From: Ruminiclostridium papyrosolvens DSM 2782
GTDB taxonomy: Bacteria; Bacillota; Clostridia; Acetivibrionales; DSM-1351
DNA: 64,000 nucleotides
Direction: 5' to 3'
NCBI RefSeq assembly: GCF_029318685.1
Contig: NZ_CP119677.1
Location: forward strand, 992,001-1,056,000
In this document: piece after piece, positions 17,612-26,873 of the stretch
Layout of the letters: each line of letters starts with the position of its first letter
How positions within the stretch are numbered: the stretch's first letter is position 1
The notes under the pieces: model-generated
Database searches by the model: none
What the model saw: the letters and a program-made list of their open reading frames with translations, nothing else
What the model was told of the DNA's origin: nothing
Made by a program: the position numbers and the translations under genes

Positions 17612-20600
17612 ATGAAAAAAGTTGTTTCGTACATGCTGTCATTTGTTTTGATTTTGAGCCTTTTTCTCAACGTCGCACCTTGTGTAGATGCTGCTCAAAC
17701 GGAACTCAAAGCGTTGCCGGAGGTGGGACAGGTTGTATCCGGCTTTAAGGTTCGGGAAGTTGGGAACATGGAAATCATCGACAGCAAAACTGTTTTATTT
17801 GAGCATGAAAAAACAGGTGCAAAGCTTATTTTTATTCAGAATAAAGATACTAACAGGGCTTTTGATATTTCATTCAAAACACCTGCCTTCAATGATACGG
17901 GAGTAAATCATGTATTGGAGCATATAACCGTGTCCGGCTCACAGAAGTATCCTATGAAAAACGTTCTGTTTACAATTTTAAATCAGACATATTCGACTTT
18001 TATAAATGCATTTACCGCTCAAAACTTTACTACATATCCTGTCTCATCATTGAGTGAGGATCAGCTTTTAAAGTTAACTGAGGTTTATATGGATTGTGTA
18101 TATCATCCGTCAGTATATAACGACAAGAATATTTTCAAAAGGGAAGCCTGGAGATATGAAATGGCAGACAGCAAGGCGGACCTGAATATAAGCGGTACGG
18201 TATATAATGAAATGAAGGGTGCTTTGGGGAATATAACCACAGCCGCCGCATACAACAGTCTAAAAACACTTTTTCCAAACAGTACCCAATCCACTGTATC
18301 AGGAGGAGACCCTGATAAGGTAAAGGATTTGGCATATGAGGATGTAATTAAGACCCACAACACTTATTACCATCCTTCCAACTCACTTATGGTTCTGTAC
18401 GGAAATGTGGATTATGAAAGATTCCTTAAAATGATTGACGACAGTTATCTTTCCAAGTATGACAAGAAGGATATTAAGATTGAAAAGTTAAAGCTTCAGC
18501 CGCTTGAAAAAACAGTAGAAAAAACTTTTAAATACCCGGTGGCTGCAGGTACTGATACTAAAAATGCATCTCAGATTGATTATTGTTTTCCTCTTGCAAA
18601 TATGTCCGATGATGATTTACTGGGAGTAGCTGTGTTAGCTGAGCTGATTGGAAGCGACTCATCGCAGCTAAAACAGGAATTCAGGGATAAAAAACTTGGG
18701 GGAGATATTGTAGTTAGCTACAATTCCGGATTATCAATACCGGTTTTAAGTTTTTCGGCGCAAAATACTGATGAAAGCAAAAAGACGGATATTAAAGCCC
18801 TTGTTGATAAATATCTGAATATTATTGTTAAGACCGGCTTTAAGTCAGAAGATGTTGATGCAGTACTTGCAGGAGAATTAAGGGGAGTATCAAATATAAC
18901 CGAAACTCCCAATCTTGGCGTGAATTTATCTACACAGGTGGGCAGCTTCTGGGCAAATTTCGACAGCATTGATTTTTACAATAATATGCTCAAGAACATA
19001 AAGTCCTTTTCTGCTAAGTCCGAAAAAAGGTATTTTGAAGGTCTTATCGAAAAATTTCTTTTAAATAATAAAAACACTGCCCTGGTTACTACTGTTCCGG
19101 AAGCAGGACTTTCAGAGAAGCAGGCGGCAGAACAGAAAAAGTATTTGTCTGACAAACAGGCATCAATGAGCCAACAGCAGATAGATGCAATTGTCAATGA
19201 AACAAAGACCTACAACGAGTGGAACAGCAGAGAAGATAATAAAGACGTAGTTAAAAGTCTTCAGGCTGTAAAGATTTCCGATTTACCTGAGGAAGTTAAA
19301 AACTATAATATTAAAGAAACTAAATCAGACGGAGTAAAATTGATATCTGCAGAGGCAAATGTTGGGGAGATGGAGTCCACCAGTCTTTATTTCGACACTT
19401 CATCTGTTCCTGCTGATAAGCTGCATTATTTAAAGCTATATACTGAGTTATTAGGAAACCTCGATACCAAAAACAGCAAGAAGGCTGAGCTGAGTAATCT
19501 AAAGACAAGATATATTAACGGAGCAGCATTTAATTTATCTATCTTGCCTGATAAAAACTATATAAAATACTCTCCTGTTTTAACTGTTTCCTGGTCAGGT
19601 ATTATAGGGGATTATGATAAGCAGCTTGAGGTAGTAAAAGACATTGTTTTAAATACACAGGTTGATAATAGTACTGATATCTTGAATATAGTAAAATCCA
19701 GAATATCGGAAATGAAAACCCAATACACAAGCAACCCTTTAAGTATACAGGCAATGAGAAGCAGATCATATTTCAACGAAGGGTATAACTATCTTGACTA
19801 TATTTCTGCTATCGACTATTACAATTTCCTTACAAATCTGGAAAAGGAAATTTCAAAAAATCCTAATGGGGTTTTGAAAGAGCTGGATAATGTTAAAGCC
19901 TTGGTTACAAACAAAAAGAATTTGATAGTGACTTTTGCAGGTAATAAGAACAGTATCAGCAAATTTGAAACTGCAATAAAGAAGTTTACCGCAGTAATGC
20001 CATCAAAGGATATTGCAAAACAGGATTATTCAAAACTACCTAAGCCTGCAAAAAAAGAGGGTATATCTGTAGACGGCTCTGTACAATATAATATGATTTA
20101 TGCACCGTATGATAAAATGGGAACTGTATTCAACGGAAAATATATTCCAATAGGTTCAGTAATAAACGAAAACTATATTACTCCAAAGATAAGATTTGGT
20201 TACGGTGCGTACGATAACATAGTTGACTTCGGTAATGAAGGCTTTATGCTTGCATCATACCGTGACCCTAATATTAAAGAGACCTTTGAGGTATACAACG
20301 GCTTGCCGGAATTCATAAAGAATATTAATCTTACACAGGAACAACTGGATAGCTACATTCTGAAGTCATTCAGCAATTATACTGTGTCTTCCGGAGAATT
20401 ATCAGGTGCCAATACTGCAATTGGTTACTATCTGATGGGAATTAAGTCAGAAGATATATTACAGATATTGAAAGAAATTAAGTCAGTTACCGTCAAGGAT
20501 GTCAAGGATTCGGCTTCCATGATTGAAAACATGCTTAAAAACGGAACATATTCAACCGCAGGAAGCAAGGAAAAACTTAGTCAAAACAAAGAGCTTTATG

Positions 20601-21022
20601 ATAGTATAATTGCTTTGGAGCAGGGACAGGATACCAAAACAGGTACTATTACAAGAGGACAATTCTTTGAACTGGTTCTTGCAGGTACTCCAAATCCTAT
20701 TGAAATGGCTAAGCAACAAGGCTTGATAACCGCGGATAAAAAGGGAAACTACTTTGAAAACAGAAAACTGACAAGAGAAGAGCTTGCGGTGTTTGTATTC
20801 AAAATAGCTACTTGGAGCGGCGTAAAGATTCCGGATGCAAAGTCTGAAATAGCAGATATCAATTCTGCTGCAGTATGGTCAAGAAAAGCAGTTAATGCTT
20901 TGGTTGGCTTTGAGGTTATAAAGCTGGATGACAAGGGTAATTTTAATCCTAAAGGTGAAGTAACGGCTGACTTTGTTACTACAGTTTTTAATAACCTTAA
21001 TCAGAAGCTGGCAGGAAAATAG
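17612..21022 (+). CDS. Secreted M16C metallopeptidase with C-terminal SLH-like repeats
   Basis: A 1136-residue protein. An N-terminal signal peptide, MKKVVSYMLSFVLILSLFLN, ends near the AQ at about residue 29. The M16 zinc motif HxxEH is seen as HVLEHITVSG (about residues 109-113), with the downstream Glu in YNEMKGAL. Two M16 halves follow, as in PreP/Hyp1-type peptidases. The last 120 residues contain two stretches resembling S-layer homology repeats (ITRGQFFELVLAG and LTREELAVFVFKIATWSG), suggesting attachment to the cell wall. The ATG at 17612 follows AGGAG; the GTG at 17609 directly before it is less likely. It probably degrades peptides outside the cell. Confidence 0.88.
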   Translation: MKKVVSYMLSFVLILSLFLNVAPCVDAAQTELKALPEVGQVVSGFKVREVGNMEIIDSKTVLFEHEKTGAKLIFIQNKDTNRAFDISFKTPAFNDTGVNHVLEHITVSGSQKYPMKNVLFTILNQTYSTFINAFTAQNFTTYPVSSLSEDQLLKLTEVYMDCVYHPSVYNDKNIFKREAWRYEMADSKADLNISGTVYNEMKGALGNITTAAAYNSLKTLFPNSTQSTVSGGDPDKVKDLAYEDVIKTHNTYYHPSNSLMVLYGNVDYERFLKMIDDSYLSKYDKKDIKIEKLKLQPLEKTVEKTFKYPVAAGTDTKNASQIDYCFPLANMSDDDLLGVAVLAELIGSDSSQLKQEFRDKKLGGDIVVSYNSGLSIPVLSFSAQNTDESKKTDIKALVDKYLNIIVKTGFKSEDVDAVLAGELRGVSNITETPNLGVNLSTQVGSFWANFDSIDFYNNMLKNIKSFSAKSEKRYFEGLIEKFLLNNKNTALVTTVPEAGLSEKQAAEQKKYLSDKQASMSQQQIDAIVNETKTYNEWNSREDNKDVVKSLQAVKISDLPEEVKNYNIKETKSDGVKLISAEANVGEMESTSLYFDTSSVPADKLHYLKLYTELLGNLDTKNSKKAELSNLKTRYINGAAFNLSILPDKNYIKYSPVLTVSWSGIIGDYDKQLEVVKDIVLNTQVDNSTDILNIVKSRISEMKTQYTSNPLSIQAMRSRSYFNEGYNYLDYISAIDYYNFLTNLEKEISKNPNGVLKELDNVKALVTNKKNLIVTFAGNKNSISKFETAIKKFTAVMPSKDIAKQDYSKLPKPAKKEGISVDGSVQYNMIYAPYDKMGTVFNGKYIPIGSVINENYITPKIRFGYGAYDNIVDFGNEGFMLASYRDPNIKETFEVYNGLPEFIKNINLTQEQLDSYILKSFSNYTVSSGELSGANTAIGYYLMGIKSEDILQILKEIKSVTVKDVKDSASMIENMLKNGTYSTAGSKEKLSQNKELYDSIIALEQGQDTKTGTITRGQFFELVLAGTPNPIEMAKQQGLITADKKGNYFENRKLTREELAVFVFKIATWSGVKIPDAKSEIADINSAAVWSRKAVNALVGFEVIKLDDKGNFNPKGEVTADFVTTVFNNLNQKLAGK

Positions 21023-21046
21023 TATATTTATACGCAGCAGCACGAA

Positions 21047-21094
21047 CCCCCCGGTAACTACAGCGGCAATGGCTGTAGTTACCGGGGGGTTTTT
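21047..21094 (+). terminator. Intrinsic terminator after the M16 peptidase
   Basis: A very strong stem starts CCCCCCGGTAACTACAGC and closes with its perfect complement, followed by TTTTT (21090-21094). It isolates the peptidase from the next gene. Confidence 0.9.
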
Positions 21095-21150
21095 ATTATT
21101 CATAAAAGAGCTACATGTGTAATATAGTGCTTTTATGGAGGTTGTAATAT

Positions 21151-22095
21151 ATGCGAAATAAATTACTGTTTAGGATTTTATGTGCGGCAATGATTGTTTC
21201 AGTAGTTTTTGCTGCCTGCGGATGTAAAAAAGAAAAAGACCTAAAAGGCGAAGAACACTTGAAAATAGGCCTTACTCCGGCAGTTGATGCCATACCCTAC
21301 ATAATTGCAAGAGACAAAGGTATTTTTAATAAATTTGGGTTAAAGGTGGATATGGAGGTGTTCAAAAGTGCGGCAGACAGGGATGCTGCATTTCAAAGCT
21401 CAAATATTGATGGTGTTCTATGCGATATGGTAGCTGTCTGCCTTTACCGTAACGCAGGATTTGATGTAAAAATAACCGGAGTTACAGACGGGGACTTTAT
21501 ACTCTTGGCAAACAAGCAATCAGGTATAAAAAACATAAATGAAGTCAAAGGCCACAAGGTTGCAATATCTGAAAATACTATAATTGAGTACACACTGGAT
21601 AAAATTCTGAGTAAAAACGGTATTGGGATTAATCAAGTTGAAAAAGTTCCAGTGCCTTCTATACCCATACGTCTTGAGATGCTTCAGCAGAACAAGGTTC
21701 AGCTTGCCTTGCTTCCGGAGCCTTTTTCTTCCATGGCAATTAAACAAGGTGCTATTGTTCTGGATTCTGCCTACAAAAACAGTATTTTCAGCAATGTAAT
21801 TGCCTTTAAAACTGCTACAATTAAAGAAAAGGCATCAGTAATAAAAAAAATGAATGAAGCCTATAATGATTCTGTCAAATATCTAAAGGAAAATTCAATA
21901 GAAAAGTATCAGAATGAAGTCATTAAATTTATCGGATATCCCGAGGATATGAAGGGAAGTATTATACTTCCGGATTACAGAAAAGCAGGACTTCCGGCTG
22001 ATAGTGAATTGAAATCTACTATTGAGTGGGGCGAAAGGGAACACTTGCTTAATAAAAAGCTTAAAGAAAAAGATTTGAAGGAAATAATTAACTAA
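21151..22095 (+). CDS. ABC transporter substrate-binding lipoprotein, NMT1/SsuA type
   Basis: A 314-residue protein with a lipoprotein signal ending VVFAAC (Cys at about residue 23). It then begins HLKIGLTPAVDAIPYIIARDKGIFNKFGLKVDMEVF, the typical opening of periplasmic-binding-fold proteins of the nitrate/sulfonate/thiamine-precursor class. GGAGG precedes the ATG. It stands alone between two terminators. The only matching ATPase and permease are 4 kb downstream (26091-27579), separated by glnK-amt and an antiporter. The ligand cannot be told from sequence. Confidence 0.85.
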   Translation: MRNKLLFRILCAAMIVSVVFAACGCKKEKDLKGEEHLKIGLTPAVDAIPYIIARDKGIFNKFGLKVDMEVFKSAADRDAAFQSSNIDGVLCDMVAVCLYRNAGFDVKITGVTDGDFILLANKQSGIKNINEVKGHKVAISENTIIEYTLDKILSKNGIGINQVEKVPVPSIPIRLEMLQQNKVQLALLPEPFSSMAIKQGAIVLDSAYKNSIFSNVIAFKTATIKEKASVIKKMNEAYNDSVKYLKENSIEKYQNEVIKFIGYPEDMKGSIILPDYRKAGLPADSELKSTIEWGEREHLLNKKLKEKDLKEIIN

Positions 22096-22110
22096 ATTTC
22101 ATGTATATTA

Positions 22111-22139
22111 TTGTAAGTTAAAAACATATGTGGTAATAT
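22111..22139 (+). promoter_or_regulatory. Promoter for the glnK1 leader
   Basis: TTGTAA (22111-22116), 17 bases, TAATAT (22134-22139). Transcription would start near 22146, placing the first hexaloop hairpin about 20 bases into the RNA. Confidence 0.5.
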
Positions 22140-22165
22140 ATTACTGTAGTAATTAATTTTTTGAA

Positions 22166-22208
22166 GGCAACGATGCCAATTCTGTATATATCAGAATTGG
22201 CGTTTTTT
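22166..22208 (+). promoter_or_regulatory. ANTAR-type hairpin and overlapping terminator, module 1 of glnK1 leader
   Basis: The hairpin GGC-AACGAT-GCC (22166-22177) has a six-base loop with A at position 1 and G at position 4, the known signature for ANTAR proteins. Its 3' arm is the start of an intrinsic terminator, GCCAATTCTG (22175-22184) pairing perfectly with CAGAATTGGC (22192-22201), followed by G and six T. Formation of one excludes the other, as expected for antitermination. Confidence 0.7.
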
Positions 22209-22242
22209 ATATTAATTTTTATATTTGTTTATTATTAATGCA

Positions 22243-22284
22243 TGGCAATGACGCCGGTTTCTGTGAGGAAATCCGGCGTTTTTT
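22243..22284 (+). promoter_or_regulatory. ANTAR-type hairpin and overlapping terminator, module 2 of glnK1 leader
   Basis: This is a second copy of the same design 66 bases downstream. The hairpin TGGC-AATGAC-GCCG has A1 and G4 in its loop (22247-22252). The terminator GCCGGTTTC (22253-22261) pairs with GAAATCCGGC (22268-22277) with one bulge, then G and six T. No promoter was recognised between the modules, so a transcript must pass both. Confidence 0.7.
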
Positions 22285-22318
22285 ATTTATATCAATAGAT
22301 TAAGGAGATGAGTAATTT

Positions 22319-22657
22319 ATGAAAAAAATCGAAATGATTATCAGACCTGAAAAGCTGGAGGATGTGAAGGAAATATTAAATGAATCACAAATATTCGGTA
22401 TGACGGTATTGATGGTTTCTGGCTGCGGACATCAAAAGGGAAGAAAAGAAATATACAGAGGTGCCGAGGTTACAATAAATCTTCTTCCTAAAGTAATGGT
22501 TCAAACTGTTGTTCACGATGATGAAGTCCAGAAAATAATAGAAAAGGTTACACAGAGAGTGAAAACAGGTAATGTAGGAGATGGAAAGATTTTTGTGTAT
22601 AACGTTGAAGAAGCAGTGAAAATAAGAACAAGTGAGAGTGGTGAAAATGCAATATAA
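22319..22657 (+). CDS. glnK: P-II nitrogen regulatory protein 1
   Basis: A 112-residue P-II protein, the family's usual length. It has KKIEMIIRPEKLEDV at the N terminus, the T-loop HQKGRKEIYRGAEV, and the C-terminal VGDGKIFVYNVEEAVKIRTSE. Position 51, which is the uridylylated Tyr in enteric GlnB, is Val here, while Tyr46 is kept. It binds ATP/ADP and 2-oxoglutarate and normally plugs the Amt channel. It is followed by a small membrane protein and an amt gene, the usual order for GlnK. Two tandem antitermination modules precede it, suggesting that the operon is induced by nitrogen status. Confidence 0.93.
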   Translation: MKKIEMIIRPEKLEDVKEILNESQIFGMTVLMVSGCGHQKGRKEIYRGAEVTINLLPKVMVQTVVHDDEVQKIIEKVTQRVKTGNVGDGKIFVYNVEEAVKIRTSESGENAI

Positions 22658-22916
22658 AAAAGCGGCTGTTATTTTATTGACCTTGTTGTCAGCGGGCATA
22701 TGCCTCTCAGGTATATTCTTTATTTTTTACAGTTGGATGAACAATATAAGCTTCAAAGTATTAAATACAAATATCTCAGGGATATTGTTCGGTGTGGCTG
22801 CTTTATATCTGGGGTTCAGATACCTGCTTTCGGTTTTAAAACTAAAAAAAGAGCTGTATAAGGAATCTTCAGTATTTTCATGGAGTAATTTCAGAAAGCA
22901 AAAGACTGCAAGATAA
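22647..22916 (+). CDS. Small membrane protein in glnK-amt operon
   Basis: An 89-residue protein beginning MQYKKAAVILLTLL, with two clear membrane segments (about residues 5-28 and 43-62) and a basic C-terminal tail. The ATG at 22647 overlaps the end of glnK by 11 bases, so it is probably translated by coupling. I do not recognise a family. Its position between glnK and amt suggests a role with the ammonium transporter, but this is only context. Confidence 0.6.
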   Translation: MQYKKAAVILLTLLSAGICLSGIFFIFYSWMNNISFKVLNTNISGILFGVAALYLGFRYLLSVLKLKKELYKESSVFSWSNFRKQKTAR

Positions 22917-22960
22917 GCAAATCGCTTATATATAAATTCAGAAGGAAATGAGGGATAATT

Positions 22961-24534
22961 ATGAAAAGAGTTGCGAAAATTTTAAGTTTTATTTCAGTAA
23001 TTGCAATACTAACACTGTTTATTTCAACTGTTGTTATGGCGGCAGGAGACCCAACAGGTGCTTCATATACATCCGTAACAGGAAAGGAAACCCTTTCAGA
23101 TGTTGCCAATGCTGCAAGCAGAGCTCAATACAGTGCTAACTTTGTTTGGATTATGATTACAGGTTTTATGGTATTTTTCTTCCAGTGTGGTTTTGCAATG
23201 GTTGAAACCGGCTTTTGCCGTGGTAAAAATGCCGCTCATACAATTACAATGAACTTAATGGTTTTTCTTGTTGGTGCTATAGGGTATTTTCTTGTAGGTT
23301 TCGCATTACAATTCGGAGGCTCGGGAGGAGCTGTAGGCTTGGGAACAGGCGGCTCAGTTTTAAATGGTATGCTTTCAATCCCCGGATTAGGGGGTATTCT
23401 GGGGTATAAAGGCTTCTTCCTGCAGAGCGGAGGAACCTATGATGCAGGGATTTACGCTTTATTCTTCTTCCAAATGGTGTTTATGGACACTACTTGTACT
23501 ATTCCAACGGGAGCAGTTGCGGAAAGAGTAAAATATTCTGCTGTTGTAATAGCTTCGTTTTTCATATCCATGATATATTATCCTGTGTTCGGAAACTGGG
23601 TATGGGGCGGAGGGTGGATGGCTACCCTTGGCAAAAACTTTGGCTTAGGTCACGGGGTTGTTGATTTTGCAGGATCTGCAGTAGTTCACTCCATGGGCGG
23701 TATGATGGCTATTGCAGCGGCTATAGTCATAGGGCCCAGAATAGGAAAGTTCAAAAAAGACGGTACCGCAAGAGCATTTCCCGGACACCATATACCTATG
23801 GCGGTAGTAGGGACCATTATTCTGTTCTTCTGCTGGTTTTCCTTTAATGCCGGTTCTACACTTAACGCCGGAGATTTCAGACTGGCAGTTGTTGCTACAA
23901 ATACTATGATAGCAGGTGCTATTGGCGGGTTGGTTGCAATGTTCTATATGTGGGGTAAATACGGAAAACCAGACCTTCAATGACTTGTAACGGAGCGCTT
24001 GCCGGTTTGGTAGCAATTACTGCTCCATGTGCCTTCGTCAATGCCATAGCTTCTTTTTTTATAGGTGCATTTGCAGGAATACTGGTTTGTATTTCTGTAG
24101 CTTTTGTTGAAAACAAGCTGAAGCTTGATGACCCTGTAGGTGCTATTTCAGTCCATGCCGTAAACGGTGTATTTGGAGTCTTATGCGTGGGATTATTTGC
24201 TGATGGAAGTTACGGTGACGGTATTAACGGTGTAGCAGGAGGAGTAAAAGGCTTATTCTACGGAGACGCATCCCAGTTGGTTGCCCAGCTCATAGCAGTA
24301 GGAGTTCTGATAGTGTGGGGCTTTGGAGTCTCATATGTATTCTGGAAGCTTCTTGACAAAGTCTGGGGTATAAGGGTTAGCCCTGAAGTTGAGATTGAGG
24401 GTTGTGATCTTGAAGAAATGGGGGCTTACGGATATCCTGATTTCCAGATTGTTAAGTCAGAATTGGATTTCCAGAAAGCAGATGACTTGTATTTAAGTAA
24501 ATTGAAAGTCAAAGGTACAAGTTTAAATGCATAA
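22961..24534 (+). pseudogene. amt: Ammonium transporter Amt 1, split by a frameshift
   Basis: Two adjoining frames together make one Amt protein. The first, 22961-23983 (340 residues), has a signal peptide (MKRVAKILSFISVIA ... VVMAAGD), then FVWIMITGFMVFFFQCGFAMVETG and FAGSAVVHSMGG. The second, 23980-24534 (184 residues), opens MTCNGALAGLVAITAPCAFV and holds SVHAVNGVFGVL. In intact Amt proteins these join as GKPDPSMTCNGALAG. Here GACCTTCAATG lacks one C of GACCCTTCAATG, so the first frame ends TGA at 23981-23983. The break is near residue 337, within the core fold. The ATGA overlap could allow reinitiation and two half-proteins. A sequencing error in the C run, a recent mutation or a true split gene cannot be separated here. 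Confidence 0.8.
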
Positions 24535-24554
24535 AAATTAAATGGTTTACAATT

Positions 24555-24596
24555 AAAAAAGCCTGGGTTATATTAATAAATATTCCCAGACTTTTT
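24555..24596. terminator. Bidirectional terminator between amt 1 and antiporter
   Basis: The stem CTGGG / CCCAG, lengthened by AT pairs, is flanked by AAAAAA on the left and TTTTT on the right, so it can end transcription from both convergent genes. Confidence 0.75.
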
Positions 24597-24635
24597 ATGT
24601 TCTTTTATTTAAATAGATTACGCTGCTGAATCACT

Positions 24636-25808
24636 CTAGCCGTGCTTTGAGCTGAATACAATTTTTAGCAGTGCAGGAGTGATTACTGTGGTAAGTATAA
24701 CTACAATCAGCGTAGGAATGTATATTTCCTCGGATATAATCTTGTTTTGCATTCCTATGTTTGCTGTAATTATGGCAACCTCACCACGTGAAACCATACC
24801 TACTCCAATTTGAATGCATTCCTGCTTGCTCATTTTGAACAGCTTTGCCGCTCCTCCGCAACCAAAGAGCTTGCCCGCAACAGCTATTGCAAACATAACC
24901 AGCGTAATAAGCACAACTTCGAAGTTCAAGCCCTTGATGTCCGCTGCGATACCTACGCTTGCAAAGAATATTAATGACAAAAAGCCCGAGGATATGGCTT
25001 TGACATTTTTCTCAATGTAATCTCTGTGTATGAATTGTGAAAGAGTCAAACCGCAGATGTATGCACCTGTTATTGCAGCAATACCAAGCAGTTCTGATAT
25101 AAAGGCAAGAATGAGTGCCATTGCAATTGCGTAGGTTAACAGGTCACGTTTGTGACTGCTGTCAGCTTTGATTTTATTGATAAATTTAGGTACAACTGCA
25201 ATCATAATTACTGCGAGTACACAGAATGCAATTATTTTAGCAAAGGTCAGAACAAGGCTTATTACTGCGTCTGAACCGGATGCTCCGCTTCCGACTGTTT
25301 TGGACACGGCAAGCACGATTGATATGAGAATCAAGCCCAGAACATCGTCAATAACAGCGGCTCCCAGGATATTTACTCCGGCTTTTGTATTAAGCTTACC
25401 CAGTTCGTTAAGTGTTTCAACCGAAATACTAACGCTTGTTGCTGTAAGAATTACACCAACAAAGAGGTTTTCCCAGAAGTTTGTAAAAAACAGGTAGGCA
25501 GCAGCCGTTCCCAGAATCAAAGGAACGATTACTCCTCCCAGAGCAATAACAAAGGAGGTTTTTCCTGCTTTTTTCAGTTCATCCACATTAGTTTCCAGTC
25601 CGGCAAGAAACATAAGCATAATAACGCCCAGTTCCGACAGTAACTTTATGTGTTCAGTATAATCAACAAGCTTTAACACAGCAGGCCCCAGAATAACACC
25701 TGCAATTAATGCCCCCAATACCTCAGGCATTTTCAATTTCCTACTTATAAGCCCACCTATTTTTGTAAAAATCAGAATAAGGGCGATATCAATAAGAACC
25801 TTTTCCAA
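24636..25808 (-). CDS. Cation/proton antiporter, CPA2 (KefB/NapA) family
   Basis: A 390-residue protein with about 12 membrane segments. Family features are LKMPEVLGALIAGVILGP near the N terminus, LGVIMLMFLAGLETN, and the ion-binding Asp pair in GAAVIDDVLGLI (about residues 157-158). There is no C-terminal TrkA-N domain, so it is a NapA-like exchanger rather than a KefB potassium channel. The start is TTG at 25808 with AAGAAGG upstream; there is no ATG nearby. The leader on this strand contains a terminator-like hairpin (25889-25916). Na+ or K+ as the substrate is not decided. Confidence 0.88.
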   Translation of the reverse strand: MEKVLIDIALILIFTKIGGLISRKLKMPEVLGALIAGVILGPAVLKLVDYTEHIKLLSELGVIMLMFLAGLETNVDELKKAGKTSFVIALGGVIVPLILGTAAAYLFFTNFWENLFVGVILTATSVSISVETLNELGKLNTKAGVNILGAAVIDDVLGLILISIVLAVSKTVGSGASGSDAVISLVLTFAKIIAFCVLAVIMIAVVPKFINKIKADSSHKRDLLTYAIAMALILAFISELLGIAAITGAYICGLTLSQFIHRDYIEKNVKAISSGFLSLIFFASVGIAADIKGLNFEVVLITLVMFAIAVAGKLFGCGGAAKLFKMSKQECIQIGVGMVSRGEVAIITANIGMQNKIISEEIYIPTLIVVILTTVITPALLKIVFSSKHG

Positions 25809-25888
25809 GTTTACACCTTCTTTACTGTTTATTAATCTTTGAATTTTCCTACCACATTATGTAGTGTGATTTTTCCATTAACATAAAT

Positions 25889-25916
25889 AAAAAGGAAAGT
25901 CACTAACGGACTTCCC
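25889..25916 (-). promoter_or_regulatory. Terminator-like hairpin in the antiporter leader
   Basis: On the minus strand GGAAGTC, a 7-base loop and GACTTTCC are followed by TTTTTATTT. It lies about 80 bases upstream of the TTG start and downstream of a TATAAT at 25969-25964 (minus). That leaves a leader of roughly 150 bases with a built-in stop signal, possible room for attenuation or a riboswitch. No known aptamer was recognised. Confidence 0.45.
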
Positions 25917-26090
25917 TCATTGGAAGACGGACAACAATTATCAAACAGAAATCTCACAGGATTATTATACCATGTTAATTCATAAATCAACAAGCCCCTT
26001 TGATTTACGGGTATCCTTTATTTTTTAAAATTCTAATGCATATATTAGAACGTAATCTCTATTATAAGGTTTATACGAAGGAGAGTGCTT

Positions 26091-26873
26091 ATGCTTGAAT
26101 TGACAGAAGTCAGTGTTTACTATGCTGCAAAAGGAGAAAAAAAGCATGTGGCTGGGCCTGTAACTTTGCAGGTGGCAAATCGTGAGACTTGTGCCATAAT
26201 TGGCCCGTCAGGGTGTGGAAAGACAAGCTTGCTTAGGATAATGGCAGGAGTTCAGAACAGCTTTACTGGTAGTGTGAAGCTGGACGGAGAGGATTTGAAG
26301 CCCGACTTACATAAAATAGCGTATATTCCTCAGAACAGCGGATTTCTGAGATGGAAAACCATTAGAAATAACTGCCTGCTGCCTGTGAAAATCAAAAAGC
26401 TGCCTTTGGATAGTGAAGTTAATTCAAGACTAAAAGAAATAACCCAAAGACTGGAAATAGAAGATATTATGGACAGGTATCCTTCACAGGTTAGCGGAGG
26501 TCAGCTCCAAAGGGCAGCAGTTGCCAGAAGTCTTATGATAAAACCGGATTTGTTGTTAATGGACGAACCTTTTTCTGCATTAGATGCCCTGACACGGGAG
26601 TATGCGCAAAATATGCTGCGATGTGTGCTGAAGGATTTCAAGGCCACGGCAGTACTTGTTACACATAGTATAGAGGAGGCTGTCTTTTTAGCTGACAGGG
26701 TAATTGTACTTTCAGCGTCTCCCGGAAAGATTATTGCTGATATTACAACATTAAGCAGTGCTTATGAAGATAGGTCAGCAGTACGTTTTACGAAGCTTAC
26801 AGCAATAGTAAGACAGCTTATAAAAGATGAATGGGAGGGATTTGGTGAAGAAGAAAGTAACAGTGTATGCTGA
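26091..26873 (+). CDS. ABC transporter ATP-binding protein, SsuB/TauB type
   Basis: A 260-residue ATPase with Walker A GPSGCGKTS, signature SGGQLQRAAVARSL, Walker B LLLMDEPFSALD and the His switch VLVTHSIEEA. This matches nitrate/sulfonate/taurine-type importers. AAGGAG at 26078-26083 places the start at ATG 26091 rather than the GTG at 26085. The permease gene overlaps its end. The binding protein for the set is probably the orphan lipoprotein at 21151-22095 (inferred from family match). Confidence 0.9.
   Translation: MLELTEVSVYYAAKGEKKHVAGPVTLQVANRETCAIIGPSGCGKTSLLRIMAGVQNSFTGSVKLDGEDLKPDLHKIAYIPQNSGFLRWKTIRNNCLLPVKIKKLPLDSEVNSRLKEITQRLEIEDIMDRYPSQVSGGQLQRAAVARSLMIKPDLLLMDEPFSALDALTREYAQNMLRCVLKDFKATAVLVTHSIEEAVFLADRVIVLSASPGKIIADITTLSSAYEDRSAVRFTKLTAIVRQLIKDEWEGFGEEESNSVC

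Noticed and set aside
21047-21094. The GC-rich terminator after the M16 peptidase as another ANTAR unit
   Set aside because: The loop does not give a hexamer with A1 and G4 closed by a separate short stem; it is a plain terminator.
22140-22153. ATTACTGTAGTAAT as the missing first hairpin (P1) of the glnK1 leader
   Set aside because: Its possible six-base loop is CTGTAG, which lacks A1 and G4, and it lies at or before the expected transcription start.
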